Positions 10,372 through 18,825 of a DNA stretch of 64,000 nucleotides are shown piece after piece. Both the position numbers and the translations under genes were made by a program. Position 1 is the stretch's first letter. The number at the start of each line of letters is the position of its first letter. The notes beneath the pieces were generated by a model. The model searched no databases. It was not told the origin of the DNA and saw only the letters and a list, made by a program, of their open reading frames with translations. This stretch comes from CAUJGQ01 sp042408665 (GTDB taxonomy: Bacteria; Chloroflexota; Dehalococcoidia; CAUJGQ01). The DNA lies in NCBI GenBank assembly GCA_042408665.1, contig JBHOQW010000163.1, forward strand, positions 1-64,000. The letters are read 5' to 3'.

Positions 10372-11106
10372 TTATCCTTCGTGTCCTTCCGCGCTCTGGC
10401 CGACCCTCACCCCCATCCCCTCTCTCGTGTGCGGGAGAGGGATGGCCGCAGGCTGGGGTGAGGGTGTGGTAGAGCCCCGATATACACCACGATACTCCGG
10501 CGGCAGCAGCGCGGCGATATGGCGCATGATCTCCTCAGTGGCGGCGCGTACCGCCTCACCGTTCACGCGCGTAGCCGCCACGGTGAACGGCTCGCCGATC
10601 ACCACCCGGATGCGCGGCTTCTGGAACAGCACCCACAGTGAGCGGATGGCCTCCGTGCCGGTAATCGCCACCGGCAGCACCGGTGCCCGGCTACGCAGGG
10701 CGATCAGCGCGGTACCGGGAAACGGCGATTGCAGCCCGCGCCCGTGGCTGCGGTGCCCCTCCGGGAACATGCCCACGGCCCATCCCTCGCGTAAGAGCTG
10801 CTCGGCCCGGCGCAGGGCCTGGAGATCCGCCTCGAAGCGCCGCACCGGGAAGGCGCCGAACAGCCGGATGAAGAAGCCCCACGGCCGCTTGGCGAACAGC
10901 TCCTGCTTGGCCATGAACCGGATACGCCGCGGGATGGAGGCGCCCAGGAGCGGCGGGTCGGCGTTGTGCAGGTGGTTGGCCACCACCAACAGCGGCCCGG
11001 AGCGCGGCACCCGCTCTTGTCCCACCACCTCGTAGCGGCCGAAGGTCCACACCGCCAGCCGCATCAGCCGGGTCATGAGCCAGTAGAACGCCGTCTCACC
11101 GATCAC
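10372..11106 (-). CDS. plsC: 1-acyl-sn-glycerol-3-phosphate acyltransferase (PlsC family)
   Basis: A 244-residue membrane acyltransferase of phospholipid synthesis (lysophosphatidate to phosphatidate). The catalytic HX4D motif is NHLHNADPP and the acceptor-binding motif is FPEGHRS (usual FPEGTRS). The GTG at 11106 with GAGGGG before it is preferred; it overlaps the end of cmk by 11 bases. An ATG at 11076 is an alternative. The last 35-odd residues (after RGVYRGS: TTPSPQPAAIPLPHTREGMGVRVG) come from a palindromic repeat that has replaced or extended the natural C-terminus. Confidence 0.9.
   Translation of the reverse strand: MIGETAFYWLMTRLMRLAVWTFGRYEVVGQERVPRSGPLLVVANHLHNADPPLLGASIPRRIRFMAKQELFAKRPWGFFIRLFGAFPVRRFEADLQALRRAEQLLREGWAVGMFPEGHRSHGRGLQSPFPGTALIALRSRAPVLPVAITGTEAIRSLWVLFQKPRIRVVIGEPFTVAATRVNGEAVRAATEEIMRHIAALLPPEYRGVYRGSTTPSPQPAAIPLPHTREGMGVRVGQSAEGHEG
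10403..10465. repeat. Palindromic repeat forming the plsC 3' end
   Basis: Begins ACCCTCACCCCCATCCCC and ends GGCTGGGGTGAGGGT, with CTCTCTCGTGTGCGGGAGAG as its core stem-loop. It lies in the plsC frame and ends 29 bases before the stop codon. Confidence 0.8.
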
Positions 11107-11866
11107 CGCGCCCCTCGTCCCGCATCCCCTGTGCCGACGGGAGGTCTGCCCGTGCCCGCGCCTGCTCGCGTTCCCGCACCAGCGCAAGGACCCGCGCCAC
11201 CACCTCATCCACGGTCAGCGGGTCGGTGTTGATCACCACGGCGTCGTCGGCGGGGCGGAGCGGAGCGACCGCGCGGGTGCTGTCCAGCGCGTCGCGACGG
11301 CGCAGGTCGGCGAGCACGGCCGCGTAGTCGGCGGTGGTGCCCTGGTGTGTCAGCTCGGCCACGCGCCGGCGCGCCCGCACTTCCGGCGAGGCGTCCAGAT
11401 AAACCTTTAGGTCGGCATCCGGCAGGACCACAGTGCCGATGTCCCGCCCGGCCATCACCACCTGACCGCGGACAGCCTGCCGCTGCAATTGTACCATCAC
11501 CTCCCGCACCGCTGGCACGGCAGAGACGATAGAGACAGCGCGTTCCACGTCCGGATCGCGCAGGTGCGGACCGGCATCCAGCCCGTCCACGCGGATGATG
11601 GCCGCCTCTCGGCTGCCGGGCGGCGGCGCCGCAACGGTGACGGAGGCAGAGCGGACAAGGGCGGCCAGCGCCGTCGGATCGTCGACAGGGACGCCGCGTC
11701 GCAGCGCCAGCCATGTGACGGCGCGGTACATGGCGCCGGTGTCGATGAAGGGCAGACCGAGCGCCGCCGCGACCCGTGTGCCCACGGCGCTCTTGCCTGA
11801 AGCTGCCGGACCGTCGATGGCGATGCGAACGGTGCCTGCCTCCCCGACGGATGGATATCGCCACAC
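11096..11866 (-). CDS. cmk: Cytidylate kinase
   Basis: A 256-residue CMP/dCMP kinase of the Cmk family (CMP + ATP to CDP + ADP). The P-loop is GPAASGKSAVG (about 19-29), followed by the CMP-binding LPFIDTGAMYRAVT and the GRDIGTVVLPDADLKVYLDA segment. Length is a little over the usual 220-230 because of a 12-residue N-terminal lead and a tail rich in Arg. The only available start is the GTG at 11866. A -10-like TATACT stands about 30 bases upstream, inside the end of rluB. It overlaps plsC by 11 bases. Confidence 0.95.
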   Translation of the reverse strand: MWRYPSVGEAGTVRIAIDGPAASGKSAVGTRVAAALGLPFIDTGAMYRAVTWLALRRGVPVDDPTALAALVRSASVTVAAPPPGSREAAIIRVDGLDAGPHLRDPDVERAVSIVSAVPAVREVMVQLQRQAVRGQVVMAGRDIGTVVLPDADLKVYLDASPEVRARRRVAELTHQGTTADYAAVLADLRRRDALDSTRAVAPLRPADDAVVINTDPLTVDEVVARVLALVREREQARARADLPSAQGMRDEGRGDR

Positions 11867-11895
11867 CCCGGCGCTGCCGGGGCCAATACCTCTTC

Positions 11896-11901
11896 AGTAT
11901 A
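11896..11901 (-). promoter_or_regulatory. Possible -10 for cmk
   Basis: Minus-strand TATACT, which would start transcription about 23 bases before the cmk GTG. No clear -35 is visible. Confidence 0.35.
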
Positions 11902-11915
11902 ACTGCCGGGCGTGC

Positions 11916-12860
11916 CTATCCGCGGGGCGACCGGTGCTCACCGTTCCGCCCCTGTGCTCCCGGGCGACCGCGCCGCCGCCCCTGCCCGGAGCGGGGCGTA
12001 CTACGTGCCGTTCGTCTCGGGCGCAGGGGGCGGGCAGGGCCGCCGTTGCCCGCGTCCCACCCTGGCTGCGGCGCCTCCAGGCCGACGGTGCGACGCAGGT
12101 GGGTCACCTCCTGGGCGGTGAGCCGACGGACCTGGCCGGGGGCCAGGCGGCCGAGGGTGAGCGGCCCCATGCGGGTGCGCACCAGGCGCACGACCTCCAG
12201 GCCGGCGCGGTCGCACAGGGCGCGGATCTGGCGTTTGCGTCCCTCGTACAGGACGAAGCGCAGCCACAGCGTATCGCCGCCGGCGCCGGTGCCGCGCAGG
12301 GCGGTGCGCGTCAGCTCCTCTGGGGTGCGGGCCAGAAAGCGCGGCGGCTCGCCCGGCTCCACCTCCGCCGGCGCGGCCGTCTTTCCATCGATGACGATCG
12401 CGCGGCGGAGGTCCGCCAGGGTGCGTTCCGTCAGGCGCCCGCGCACCAGCACGGCGTACTCCTTGGGCAGGTGGTAGCGCGGGTGCAGAAGGCGCTGGGC
12501 CAGCTCGCCGTCGTTGGTGAGCAAGAGCAGGCCCTCGCTCTCCCGGTCCAGCCGCCCAACCGGGAACACCCGCCCGGCGTCCTTCGGCAACAGCTCCATC
12601 ACGGTGTGCCGGGCGTGCACGTCGCTCACGGTGGAGGTGTAGCCGGGGGGCTTGTGCAGCAGGAAGTAGCGGTACGCCGGTGGCCAGGCGATCGGCTGCC
12701 CGTCCACCGTGATCTGGTCGCGTGTGGGGTCGGCGCGGGCGCCAAGCTCCTGCACCACCTGCCCGTTCACGCGCACGCGGCCGGCGCGGATCAGGGTCTC
12801 CGCGGCACGACGGGAGGCCACGCCCGCGGCGGCGAGCACCTTTTGCAACCGTTCTTCCAC
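11916..12860 (-). CDS. rluB: 23S rRNA pseudouridine synthase, RluB/RsuA family
   Basis: A 314-residue RNA modification enzyme. It has an S4 RNA-binding domain (about 1-60, MEERLQKVLAAAGVASRR) and the RsuA/RluB catalytic domain with the aspartate in GRLDRESEGLLLLTNDGE (about 102-118) and the YEGRKRQIR motif. The last 50 residues are a basic Arg/Gly/Pro tail not typical of the enzyme core. Start is the GTG at 12860. RluB modifies U2605 of 23S rRNA in E. coli; RsuA-type activity on 16S cannot be excluded from sequence alone. Confidence 0.92.
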   Translation of the reverse strand: MEERLQKVLAAAGVASRRAAETLIRAGRVRVNGQVVQELGARADPTRDQITVDGQPIAWPPAYRYFLLHKPPGYTSTVSDVHARHTVMELLPKDAGRVFPVGRLDRESEGLLLLTNDGELAQRLLHPRYHLPKEYAVLVRGRLTERTLADLRRAIVIDGKTAAPAEVEPGEPPRFLARTPEELTRTALRGTGAGGDTLWLRFVLYEGRKRQIRALCDRAGLEVVRLVRTRMGPLTLGRLAPGQVRRLTAQEVTHLRRTVGLEAPQPGWDAGNGGPARPLRPRRTARSTPRSGQGRRRGRPGAQGRNGEHRSPRG

Positions 12861-12939
12861 GTCTCGTTCTCAAAGGGGTAGCGATGGCGTTCTCGGGCCT
12901 CGTAGGCGGCGCGACGCCCGACCGGCATGCCGGCAGGCG

Positions 12940-13308
12940 CTATGAACGGACGATGCGCCGGTACCAGAACACCTCAGCGACCTCGATCAGCCCTTCCTCC
13001 CGGCCTTTGGACGTCACGGCCCGGTCGGGAGTGGAGGGCGCCGCGGCCCTGGCCCGGCCGGGGCGGGCGAGGCTGCGCAGCGCCTGGCGCAGGACAAAGC
13101 GGACCAGCGCCCCTGCAGCCACGGCGGCGGCGCCGGTGGCCAACGGGCGGGCGGCACCGGCGATGAGCGCCGGCGCCGACGGCGTGATCGTCACCGCGTC
13201 CGAGTGCACGGCAAGGGGAGCGACGGCCACCACGCGCACAGGGGCGCCGCACTTTCGGCAATAGTTGTCGTCTGGGTCGAGCGGCATCTCGCAGGCACGG
13301 CAGCGCAT
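12940..13308 (-). CDS. Small zinc-ribbon protein with a hydrophobic segment
   Basis: A 122-residue protein opening MRCRACEMPLDPDDNYCRKCG: Cys3, Cys6, Cys17 and Cys20 form a zinc ribbon. A Gly/Ala-rich hydrophobic stretch (about 50-75) could be a membrane segment. The C-terminal end is basic then ends EEGLIEVAEVFWYRRIV. The ATG at 13308 has GGAGG 8 bases upstream and an extended -10 promoter farther up. The double-zinc-ribbon-like N-terminus is common in small membrane proteins of unknown function; no enzyme motif was seen. Confidence 0.7.
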   Translation of the reverse strand: MRCRACEMPLDPDDNYCRKCGAPVRVVAVAPLAVHSDAVTITPSAPALIAGAARPLATGAAAVAAGALVRFVLRQALRSLARPGRARAAAPSTPDRAVTSKGREEGLIEVAEVFWYRRIVRS

Positions 13309-13352
13309 CGGACGCTCCTCCCAAAATGCCCGCCGGGGCGGATCCCGCCCGC

Positions 13353-13361
13353 AGTATAGCA
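13353..13361 (-). promoter_or_regulatory. Extended -10 promoter of the zinc-ribbon gene
   Basis: Minus-strand TGC-TATACT, with predicted transcription start about 38 bases before the ATG at 13308. The same nine bases stand before alaS. The region between the two genes here is only 73 bases, so the promoter is well placed. Confidence 0.55.
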
Positions 13362-13381
13362 GACGCGCCGGCCCCCGCCGC

Positions 13382-14221
13382 CTAGACGCGGCCGGCCACG
13401 GCGGCGTCGATCTCAGCGGTGAGGTCGAGCCCGGCGAAGGGCTCACCGTGAGGGCCGCTCACCGTGCAGGGGCCAACGCGCACCCGCCCGGCGGCGATGG
13501 CGGCCAGGGTGCGCACCACCAGCGGCAGCTCACGCGCGGCGCCGTGCCGGCGGATGGCCTGAAAGAGGGGGTGCTGCTCCCCCTCCCGGGCTCGGATCTC
13601 CTCGACGCTGCGGCCGGCGATCGCCGCCCACAGCGGGTCGAACTCCGGGCCGCGGATCGAGAAGCGGCAGTAGGACACCACCGGCCCCTCGTCCAGCTCC
13701 GGCGTGGCCACCTGGATCAGCACGCCGCTCTCCCGGGCCTGGGCGGCGATGAGCTGCCAGATCACCTCCTGCCATACGCCCTTCGGGCCGCCGGGCGCGG
13801 CCGGGTGCAGGTTGAGGAACGGCCGGGCGCGGGTGGTGTCCGGCCAGAGGATGAGCATGTAGCCGGCCAGCATGCATACGTCGACCGGATAGGGCTCGGT
13901 GAGGGCCAGCATCGCCCGGTCGTAGTCGCCGCGCCACGCCGGCAGCGGCTCCCCGGCGCGGGCCACGGGGCCTCCCGCCTGCCGGCGAAAGGCACGGTCC
14001 GAGAGGGTGAGCACGCGCAGGCCGTACCCGGCTGCCAGGTCGAGAAACTGGTCGGTGTTCGGGTCCTGACCGCGTGCGCGGTTACAGAACACGTAGCGAA
14101 TCTCGGCGGGCAGTTCGCCCCGCTGGATCGCCTCGACCGCCGCCGTGAGCAGTGCGCGCGAGCCCGGGCCCCGCCCGGTTGAGTACCATCCAAGACGCAG
14201 CGGCCTGTCTAGTCCAGCCAC
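13382..14221 (-). CDS. Formyltransferase-fold protein (PurN-like)
   Basis: A 279-residue protein of the formyl transferase family. The N-terminal part (LGWYSTGRGPGSRALLTAAVEAI) and NLHPAAPGGPKG, followed by a VATPELDEGPVVSY segment, match the Asn-His-Asp catalytic pattern of glycinamide ribonucleotide formyltransferase. It is longer than PurN (about 200-215) and its active-site loop (HPAAPGGPKG) differs from PurN's HPSLLPxFxG, so the substrate is uncertain. GTG start at 14221 overlaps the mgtC-like stop by 13 bases, suggesting coupled translation. Confidence 0.75.
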   Translation of the reverse strand: MAGLDRPLRLGWYSTGRGPGSRALLTAAVEAIQRGELPAEIRYVFCNRARGQDPNTDQFLDLAAGYGLRVLTLSDRAFRRQAGGPVARAGEPLPAWRGDYDRAMLALTEPYPVDVCMLAGYMLILWPDTTRARPFLNLHPAAPGGPKGVWQEVIWQLIAAQARESGVLIQVATPELDEGPVVSYCRFSIRGPEFDPLWAAIAGRSVEEIRAREGEQHPLFQAIRRHGAARELPLVVRTLAAIAAGRVRVGPCTVSGPHGEPFAGLDLTAEIDAAVAGRV

Positions 14222-14628
14222 CGGTCCACCCGTCCCAACACGTTGATGGCGAGCAGCGACAGCGCCATCCCGCTTAGAGCCAGCACGTAGAAGCCCGCAC
14301 CGGCCGCCAGTCCCAGGGCGGCGGCCATCCAGATCGTGCCGGCGGTGGTGAGCCCGATCACCACATCGCCCTGGCGGACGATGGTGCCGGCGCCGATGAA
14401 ACCAATGCCGGCCAGCACCCCCTGCGCGATGCGCGCCGGGTCGCTGGCGCCGGAAGGCAACCCCTCGTGCAGCAACTCGGCCAGAGACATGAGCACCGCC
14501 GAGGCGGTGGCCACCAGCACGTGGGTGCGCAGGCCGGCGGGCTTGCCGCGCCGCTGCCGCTCCGCCCCGATCACGCCGCCGACCACGAACGCCACGATCA
14601 GCCGCGGCAGAAATTCGAGCTCGTGCAT
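14209..14628 (-). CDS. MgtC/SapB family membrane protein
   Basis: A 139-residue protein with four or five membrane segments. The conserved core is GGVIGAERQRRGKPAGLRTHVLV and GIGFIGAGTI, the MgtC/SapB signature. MgtC in pathogens supports growth in low magnesium and modulates the F-type ATP synthase; for environmental homologues the role is unknown. It lacks the C-terminal cytosolic domain of true MgtC. The start at 14628 (MHELEFLPRL) was preferred over the upstream in-frame start because the extra 29 residues are Arg/Gly-rich and unlike the family. Confidence 0.85.
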   Translation of the reverse strand: MHELEFLPRLIVAFVVGGVIGAERQRRGKPAGLRTHVLVATASAVLMSLAELLHEGLPSGASDPARIAQGVLAGIGFIGAGTIVRQGDVVIGLTTAGTIWMAAALGLAAGAGFYVLALSGMALSLLAINVLGRVDRWLD

Positions 14629-14711
14629 GGCCTCTGGCCCCCGCCCCGCATCGTCGGGGCGTCGCTCAGCCCGTGCTCCGCCTCCCGCCCGGGGGCGATG
14701 CCCCGGTAGCC

Positions 14712-15473
14712 TCAACGGCTCCTCCGCCGTGCCGGGCCGAAGCCCAGCCGGTGGCGAAGCTTGGCCAGGGTGCTCACCAGGTGCACCAGCGGGTTGGCGA
14801 TCTGCCCGTGGATGCGCCCCGCCCGTAACGCCTCCAGGAAGTCTTCCGGGCCGTCAAAGTCCGGCATCTCCACCCAGGTGCCGCCGATCTCCGGATGCCA
14901 GTGGGCGTCGCTGCCGGCGCTGGCGATCTTGCCGTATCGGCGCACGAACTCCGCCGCGCGGCGGTTATCCGCCTTGAGCGACGTGCGTGCGTTGAACGCC
15001 TCCACCGCGTCCACCTGGTCCAGAATGCGCAACAGGGCGTTGGTCTTGAGCGGTGAGCGGCGCAGACGGTCGAAGGGGTGCGGCACGCACACCAGCCCGC
15101 CCTGCGCGCGGATGGCGCGCACCGTCTCCTCCGGCGTGAGGCCCTTCGGGATCGCCTCCTTGAGAAACCAGCCGATGATCTCGCCCTCGGTGGTCTTGAT
15201 CTCCTCGGCCAGGATGACCTTGAACGGGGCGATCTTGGCCACCGCGAAGGCGCCGTCCATGTTGTTGTGGTCGCTGACGGCCACGCAATCGATGCCGCGC
15301 TGCACATAGGTGGCCACGAACCGCTCCGGTGAGGTGAACCCGTCGCGTGAGAAGTGGGTGTGGGCGTGCAGGTCGGCGCGCAACAGCCGCCGGGGCGCGG
15401 CCCGCGCGGGAGCGGGGTGTGCCTCCACAGCCGGGCGTCCTGGCATCGGGCTCCTTCGCGGCTGCTGCGTCAT
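14712..15473 (-). CDS. PHP-domain phosphoesterase
   Basis: A 253-residue PHP-fold metallo-phosphoesterase. Metal-binding motifs are in order: DLHAHTHFSRDG, VSDHNN, EEIKTTEGE, HPFDRLR and GSDAHWH. The N-terminal 28 residues are Pro/Arg-rich. Members hydrolyse phosphate esters such as histidinol phosphate or 3',5'-pAp; the substrate here cannot be told. Its ATG overlaps the xseB stop by four bases (ATGA), so the two are translationally coupled. Confidence 0.88.
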   Translation of the reverse strand: MTQQPRRSPMPGRPAVEAHPAPARAAPRRLLRADLHAHTHFSRDGFTSPERFVATYVQRGIDCVAVSDHNNMDGAFAVAKIAPFKVILAEEIKTTEGEIIGWFLKEAIPKGLTPEETVRAIRAQGGLVCVPHPFDRLRRSPLKTNALLRILDQVDAVEAFNARTSLKADNRRAAEFVRRYGKIASAGSDAHWHPEIGGTWVEMPDFDGPEDFLEALRAGRIHGQIANPLVHLVSTLAKLRHRLGFGPARRRSR

Positions 15474-15700
15474 CCGCTATCCGGCGAGGCCGGTTGCTCG
15501 CCGGTCGTCAGTTGGTGCAGGGTCACGACCCGCAGCTCCGCGGCGTCGAGCAGCTCCTGGCAGCGCTGGACGAGCCGCATCCCACGCTCGTAGAGGGCGA
15601 TGGCCTCCTCCAGGGTCTGGCCGCCGGTGTCCAACCGCCGCACCGTCTCTTCCAGCTCGCGGTAGAGGTCCTCGAACGTGTCCCGGCCGTCCGTGCTCAT
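15470..15700 (-). CDS. xseB: Exodeoxyribonuclease VII small subunit
   Basis: A 76-residue helical protein with the family pattern FEDLYRELEETVRRLDTGGQTLEEAIALYERGMRLVQRCQELLDAAE. It is the small subunit of exonuclease VII, which degrades single-stranded DNA. It lies 87 bases behind xseA on the same strand and overlaps the PHP gene by four bases. Confidence 0.95.
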   Translation of the reverse strand: MSTDGRDTFEDLYRELEETVRRLDTGGQTLEEAIALYERGMRLVQRCQELLDAAELRVVTLHQLTTGEQPASPDSG

Positions 15701-15787
15701 CGGAACCGTACCCTCACCGGCCGTCGGCGTGGTGGGCTGCCTGTGGGCGGCCGGCGCGTGCTGCCGCCGGTGCTCGTCCTCGTGCCG

Positions 15788-16972
15788 TCATTGTAGGACC
15801 GTGGCCTGGAACTCGCCATCGGCGACCGCCACACGCAGGCGGTCGCCGGGCGTCACCTCCGCCGCGCGGCGGACCACCGGCCCGGCGGGGGCGTGCCGTA
15901 CCAGGGCGTAGCCGCGGGCCAGCGTGCCGACCGGGCTCAGGGCCTGCAACCGGGCCGCTTGCCGGTCCAGGGCGGCGCGCCGGGCGTGCACGGCGCGCCG
16001 CGCGTACTCTGTGGCCCAGCGTGCCTGCGCCTCCACCCGTCCGCGCAGCGCGGCCAGATCCGGCCGGCGACGCTGCACGGCGTTCCGGAGCGTCGCGACG
16101 TCGGCTCGCGCCGCCCGCAGGCGCTCCTGCAGGCGGACGACCAGGGCACCGTGCAGGGACGCAACGCGGGCCAGCACCTCGGCGCGGTCCGGGCATACCA
16201 GCTCCGCGGCGGCGGAGGGGGTGGGGGCGCGCACGTCGGCCACGAAATCGGCGATGGTGTAGTCGGTCTCGTGGCCGACGGCGGAGATCACCGGCACCCG
16301 GGCGGCGAAGATGGCGCGGGCCACCCGCTCCTCGTTGAAGGTCCACAGGTCCTCCAGGGAGCCGCCGCCGCGGGCCACGATGATCACGTCCACGTCCGGA
16401 ACCGAGCACAGATCGGCGATGGCGCGGCAGACGCCGTCCACGGCGCCCTCACCCTGCACCTGGGTGGGCGCCAGCAGCACCTCGGCCAGGGGCCAGCGAC
16501 GGCCGAGCACGTGGCAGATGTCATGCAGCACCGCCCCGTCCGGGGAGGTGACCACGCCGATGCGCCGTGGGAACTCCGGCAGGGGGCGCTTGCGCGATTC
16601 GTCGAACAGCCCTTCCGCGGCTAGCCGCTCCTTGAGCCGTTCCAACTCCAGGTGGAGGACGCCCACCCCTTGCTCATGCACGAAATCGACGTACAGTTGC
16701 AGGTCTCCGCCCGCCGCGTAGAAGGACACGTAGCCGTGGGCCACGATCTGCAGGCCGTTGTCCAGCGCCACACGCGCGCGGACGTTGTCGCGGCGGAAGA
16801 AGGCGCAGCGGAGCTGGCCGTAGGCGTCTTTGAGGGTGAAATAGATGTGTCCGGAGGATGGCCGTCTGAGGTTGGACACCTCGCCCATCACCCACACGTC
16901 GCCCAGGCGCGGGTCGCTCTCCAGCGCCTCACGGACCATGGCACACAGGTCGGAGACCGGGATGATCAGCAT
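15788..16972 (-). CDS. xseA: Exodeoxyribonuclease VII large subunit
   Basis: A 394-residue subunit with an N-terminal OB-fold domain (about 1-100, VWVMGEVSNLRRPSSGHIYFTLKD) and the catalytic domain (GVVTSPDGAVLHDI, IVARGGGSLEDLWTFNEE, ISAVGHETDYTIADFVADVRAPTPSAAAE). A helical region and a C-terminal YALVRHAPAGPVVR segment complete the family. The ATG at 16972 (MLIIPVSDLC) was chosen to match the usual N-terminus; GTG codons at 16993 and 17032 are in frame and the last would overlap efp by 23 bases. Confidence 0.95.
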   Translation of the reverse strand: MLIIPVSDLCAMVREALESDPRLGDVWVMGEVSNLRRPSSGHIYFTLKDAYGQLRCAFFRRDNVRARVALDNGLQIVAHGYVSFYAAGGDLQLYVDFVHEQGVGVLHLELERLKERLAAEGLFDESRKRPLPEFPRRIGVVTSPDGAVLHDICHVLGRRWPLAEVLLAPTQVQGEGAVDGVCRAIADLCSVPDVDVIIVARGGGSLEDLWTFNEERVARAIFAARVPVISAVGHETDYTIADFVADVRAPTPSAAAELVCPDRAEVLARVASLHGALVVRLQERLRAARADVATLRNAVQRRRPDLAALRGRVEAQARWATEYARRAVHARRAALDRQAARLQALSPVGTLARGYALVRHAPAGPVVRRAAEVTPGDRLRVAVADGEFQATVLQ

Positions 16973-17009
16973 AGGCCGGTGGGCGGTCTGCACCCCGCTG
17001 CGCGTGCCG

Positions 17010-17567
17010 TTAGGCGCGCTCGAGATACTCACCGGTGCGGGTATCGACCTTGATCTTGTCCCCCTCGTTGACGAACAGCGGCACGTTGACTACCAGCCCG
17101 GTCTCAAGGGTGGCCGGCTTGGTGCCACCGGTGGCAGTATCGCCTTTGATGCCGGGTTCGGTATGCGTCACCGTCAGCACCACTGAGGTGGGTAGTTCCA
17201 CGCCGATGGGTTGGTCCTGGTAGGTGAGGATCTCACACTGGGCGTTCTCGGTCAGGTACTTGGCGGCCTCCCCGACCTGCTCGGGCGTGAGCTGGAGTTG
17301 CTCGTAGGTCTCGGTGTTCATGAAGTGGTAGAACTGGCCGTCGAAGTACAGAAACTGCACCGGATGGCGGTCGAGCCGCGCCCGTTGGAAGCGCTCCCCC
17401 GCCTGGAACGTGCGCTCGATGATATGACCGCCACGCAGGTCCTTGAGCCGCAGCCGCACCTGGGCGGTGCCGCGGCCCATCTTGATGTGCTGATAATCGA
17501 GGACCTGGTACAGGGTGCCGTCGAGTTCAATGGTGATCCCTTTGCGAAGTTCCCCCGTGGTGATCAT
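17010..17567 (-). CDS. efp: Translation elongation factor P
   Basis: A 185-residue EF-P with the three beta-barrel domains; it relieves ribosome stalling at polyproline. The N-terminus MITTGELRKGITIELDG and the C-terminal GDKIKVDTRTGEYLERA are typical. The modified tip residue of domain I, Lys34 in E. coli, is here Arg32 in KMGRGTAQV. GGGAG lies 6-7 bases before the ATG at 17567. It is followed by xseA. An in-frame GTG at 17597 would add ten residues and is less like the family. Confidence 0.95.
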   Translation of the reverse strand: MITTGELRKGITIELDGTLYQVLDYQHIKMGRGTAQVRLRLKDLRGGHIIERTFQAGERFQRARLDRHPVQFLYFDGQFYHFMNTETYEQLQLTPEQVGEAAKYLTENAQCEILTYQDQPIGVELPTSVVLTVTHTEPGIKGDTATGGTKPATLETGLVVNVPLFVNEGDKIKVDTRTGEYLERA

Positions 17568-17648
17568 GCACTGCTCCCACTCAGGTGGCGCCGCCACCTC
17601 ACGTCGCGGTGATCGTGACTCGTCTGTGCCCCGGCAGGCGGGGCGGCC

Positions 17649-18743
17649 TCAGGCCATCGCGCCGGCGGGGCGCACCTTAGGCGACTTGGTGAGCACCCGG
17701 CAGCGCCCGTTTTCCAGCACCACCAGGTCCTCGATGCGCACGCCGCCCCAGCCGGTGATATAAATCCCCGGCTCCACCGAGAAGACCATGCCGTTCTCGA
17801 GCACGCTCGTCGAGGTGGGGCGCAGCCACGGCAGTTCGTGTACCTGTAGGCCGATGCCGTGGCCCAGCCCGTGCCCGAACTGCGGGCCGTAGCCGGCCTC
17901 CTCGATCACCTTGTGGGCGATGGCGTGGGCCTGGTCGCCGCGCATGCCGGCCTCGATCAGCTCCTCGGCGGTGAGCTGGGCCGTGAGCACGATATCGTAG
18001 ATCTTCTTGAACTGCTCGTCCGGCTCACCGAGGAAGATGGTGCGCGTCATGTCCGAGCAGTAGCCGTCGAGCAGCGCGCCCATGTCGATCACGACCCCTT
18101 CGCCCTTCTTGAGCGGCACGTCGCGCGGGCGGGCGTGCGGCAGGGCGCCGTGCGGGCCGCCGGCCACGATGGTGGAGAAGCTGAGCCCATCGCCGCCATG
18201 CTCGCGGATGTACTTCTCGATCTCCCAGGCCACCTGCTTTTCCGTCCAGCCCGGCTCGATTCGCTGGGCCACGTGCGCGAACGCGGCGTCACCCAGGGCG
18301 ATGACGCGCTCCAGGGCGGCGATCTCCGCCGGCTCTTTGATCATGCGCAGGCTCTCCACAACGCCGACCGTGGGCACGAACTCCGGCCGCTGGCCGGCCG
18401 GCAGCTCGGCGATGAACTCGCGCATCTGGCGGTGCAGGTCCACCGACACGTGTGCCGCCTCGAAGCCGAGCCGTTTGCCACCCAGCGGCGCTACCAACCG
18501 CTTGAACCAGGCGCCGAAGTCGCGGTCGGCTTCGAACAGCTCGAAGTCCGCCGCCTCCTGCCGCGCCTGCTCGAAGTAGCGGAAATCGGTGGCGATCTGC
18601 GCCGTCGCCTGGGAGATGAGCAACATACCGTTGGAGCCGGTGAACCCGGACAGGTAGCGGCGGTTGTAGGGCTCGGTCACCAGCAGCGCGTCCAGGCCCT
18701 GCTCGTCCAGCTTCCTGCGCAGCTTTTCGACCCTGGTCTTCAT
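17649..18743 (-). CDS. pepP: Xaa-Pro aminopeptidase (M24B)
   Basis: A 364-residue metallopeptidase that removes N-terminal residues before proline. The creatinase-like N-domain is about 1-130; the pita-bread catalytic domain holds the metal ligands in VVIDMGALLDGYCSDMTRT (two Asp), GHGLGHGIGLQVHE (His), SVEPGIY (Glu) and VRIEDLVV (Glu). ATG at 18743 has AAAGGA upstream; the longer frame to 18872 overlaps aroQ and lacks family similarity. It lies between aroQ and efp, a conserved order in many bacteria. Confidence 0.93.
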   Translation of the reverse strand: MKTRVEKLRRKLDEQGLDALLVTEPYNRRYLSGFTGSNGMLLISQATAQIATDFRYFEQARQEAADFELFEADRDFGAWFKRLVAPLGGKRLGFEAAHVSVDLHRQMREFIAELPAGQRPEFVPTVGVVESLRMIKEPAEIAALERVIALGDAAFAHVAQRIEPGWTEKQVAWEIEKYIREHGGDGLSFSTIVAGGPHGALPHARPRDVPLKKGEGVVIDMGALLDGYCSDMTRTIFLGEPDEQFKKIYDIVLTAQLTAEELIEAGMRGDQAHAIAHKVIEEAGYGPQFGHGLGHGIGLQVHELPWLRPTSTSVLENGMVFSVEPGIYITGWGGVRIEDLVVLENGRCRVLTKSPKVRPAGAMA

Positions 18744-18825
18744 CGCGCCGTCCTTTCTGGCGTGTGGCGATCGCGGCTTGTGGCCGCGTGGCGTCTCCAG
18801 TGTACGACGGAACACTCGGCGATGA

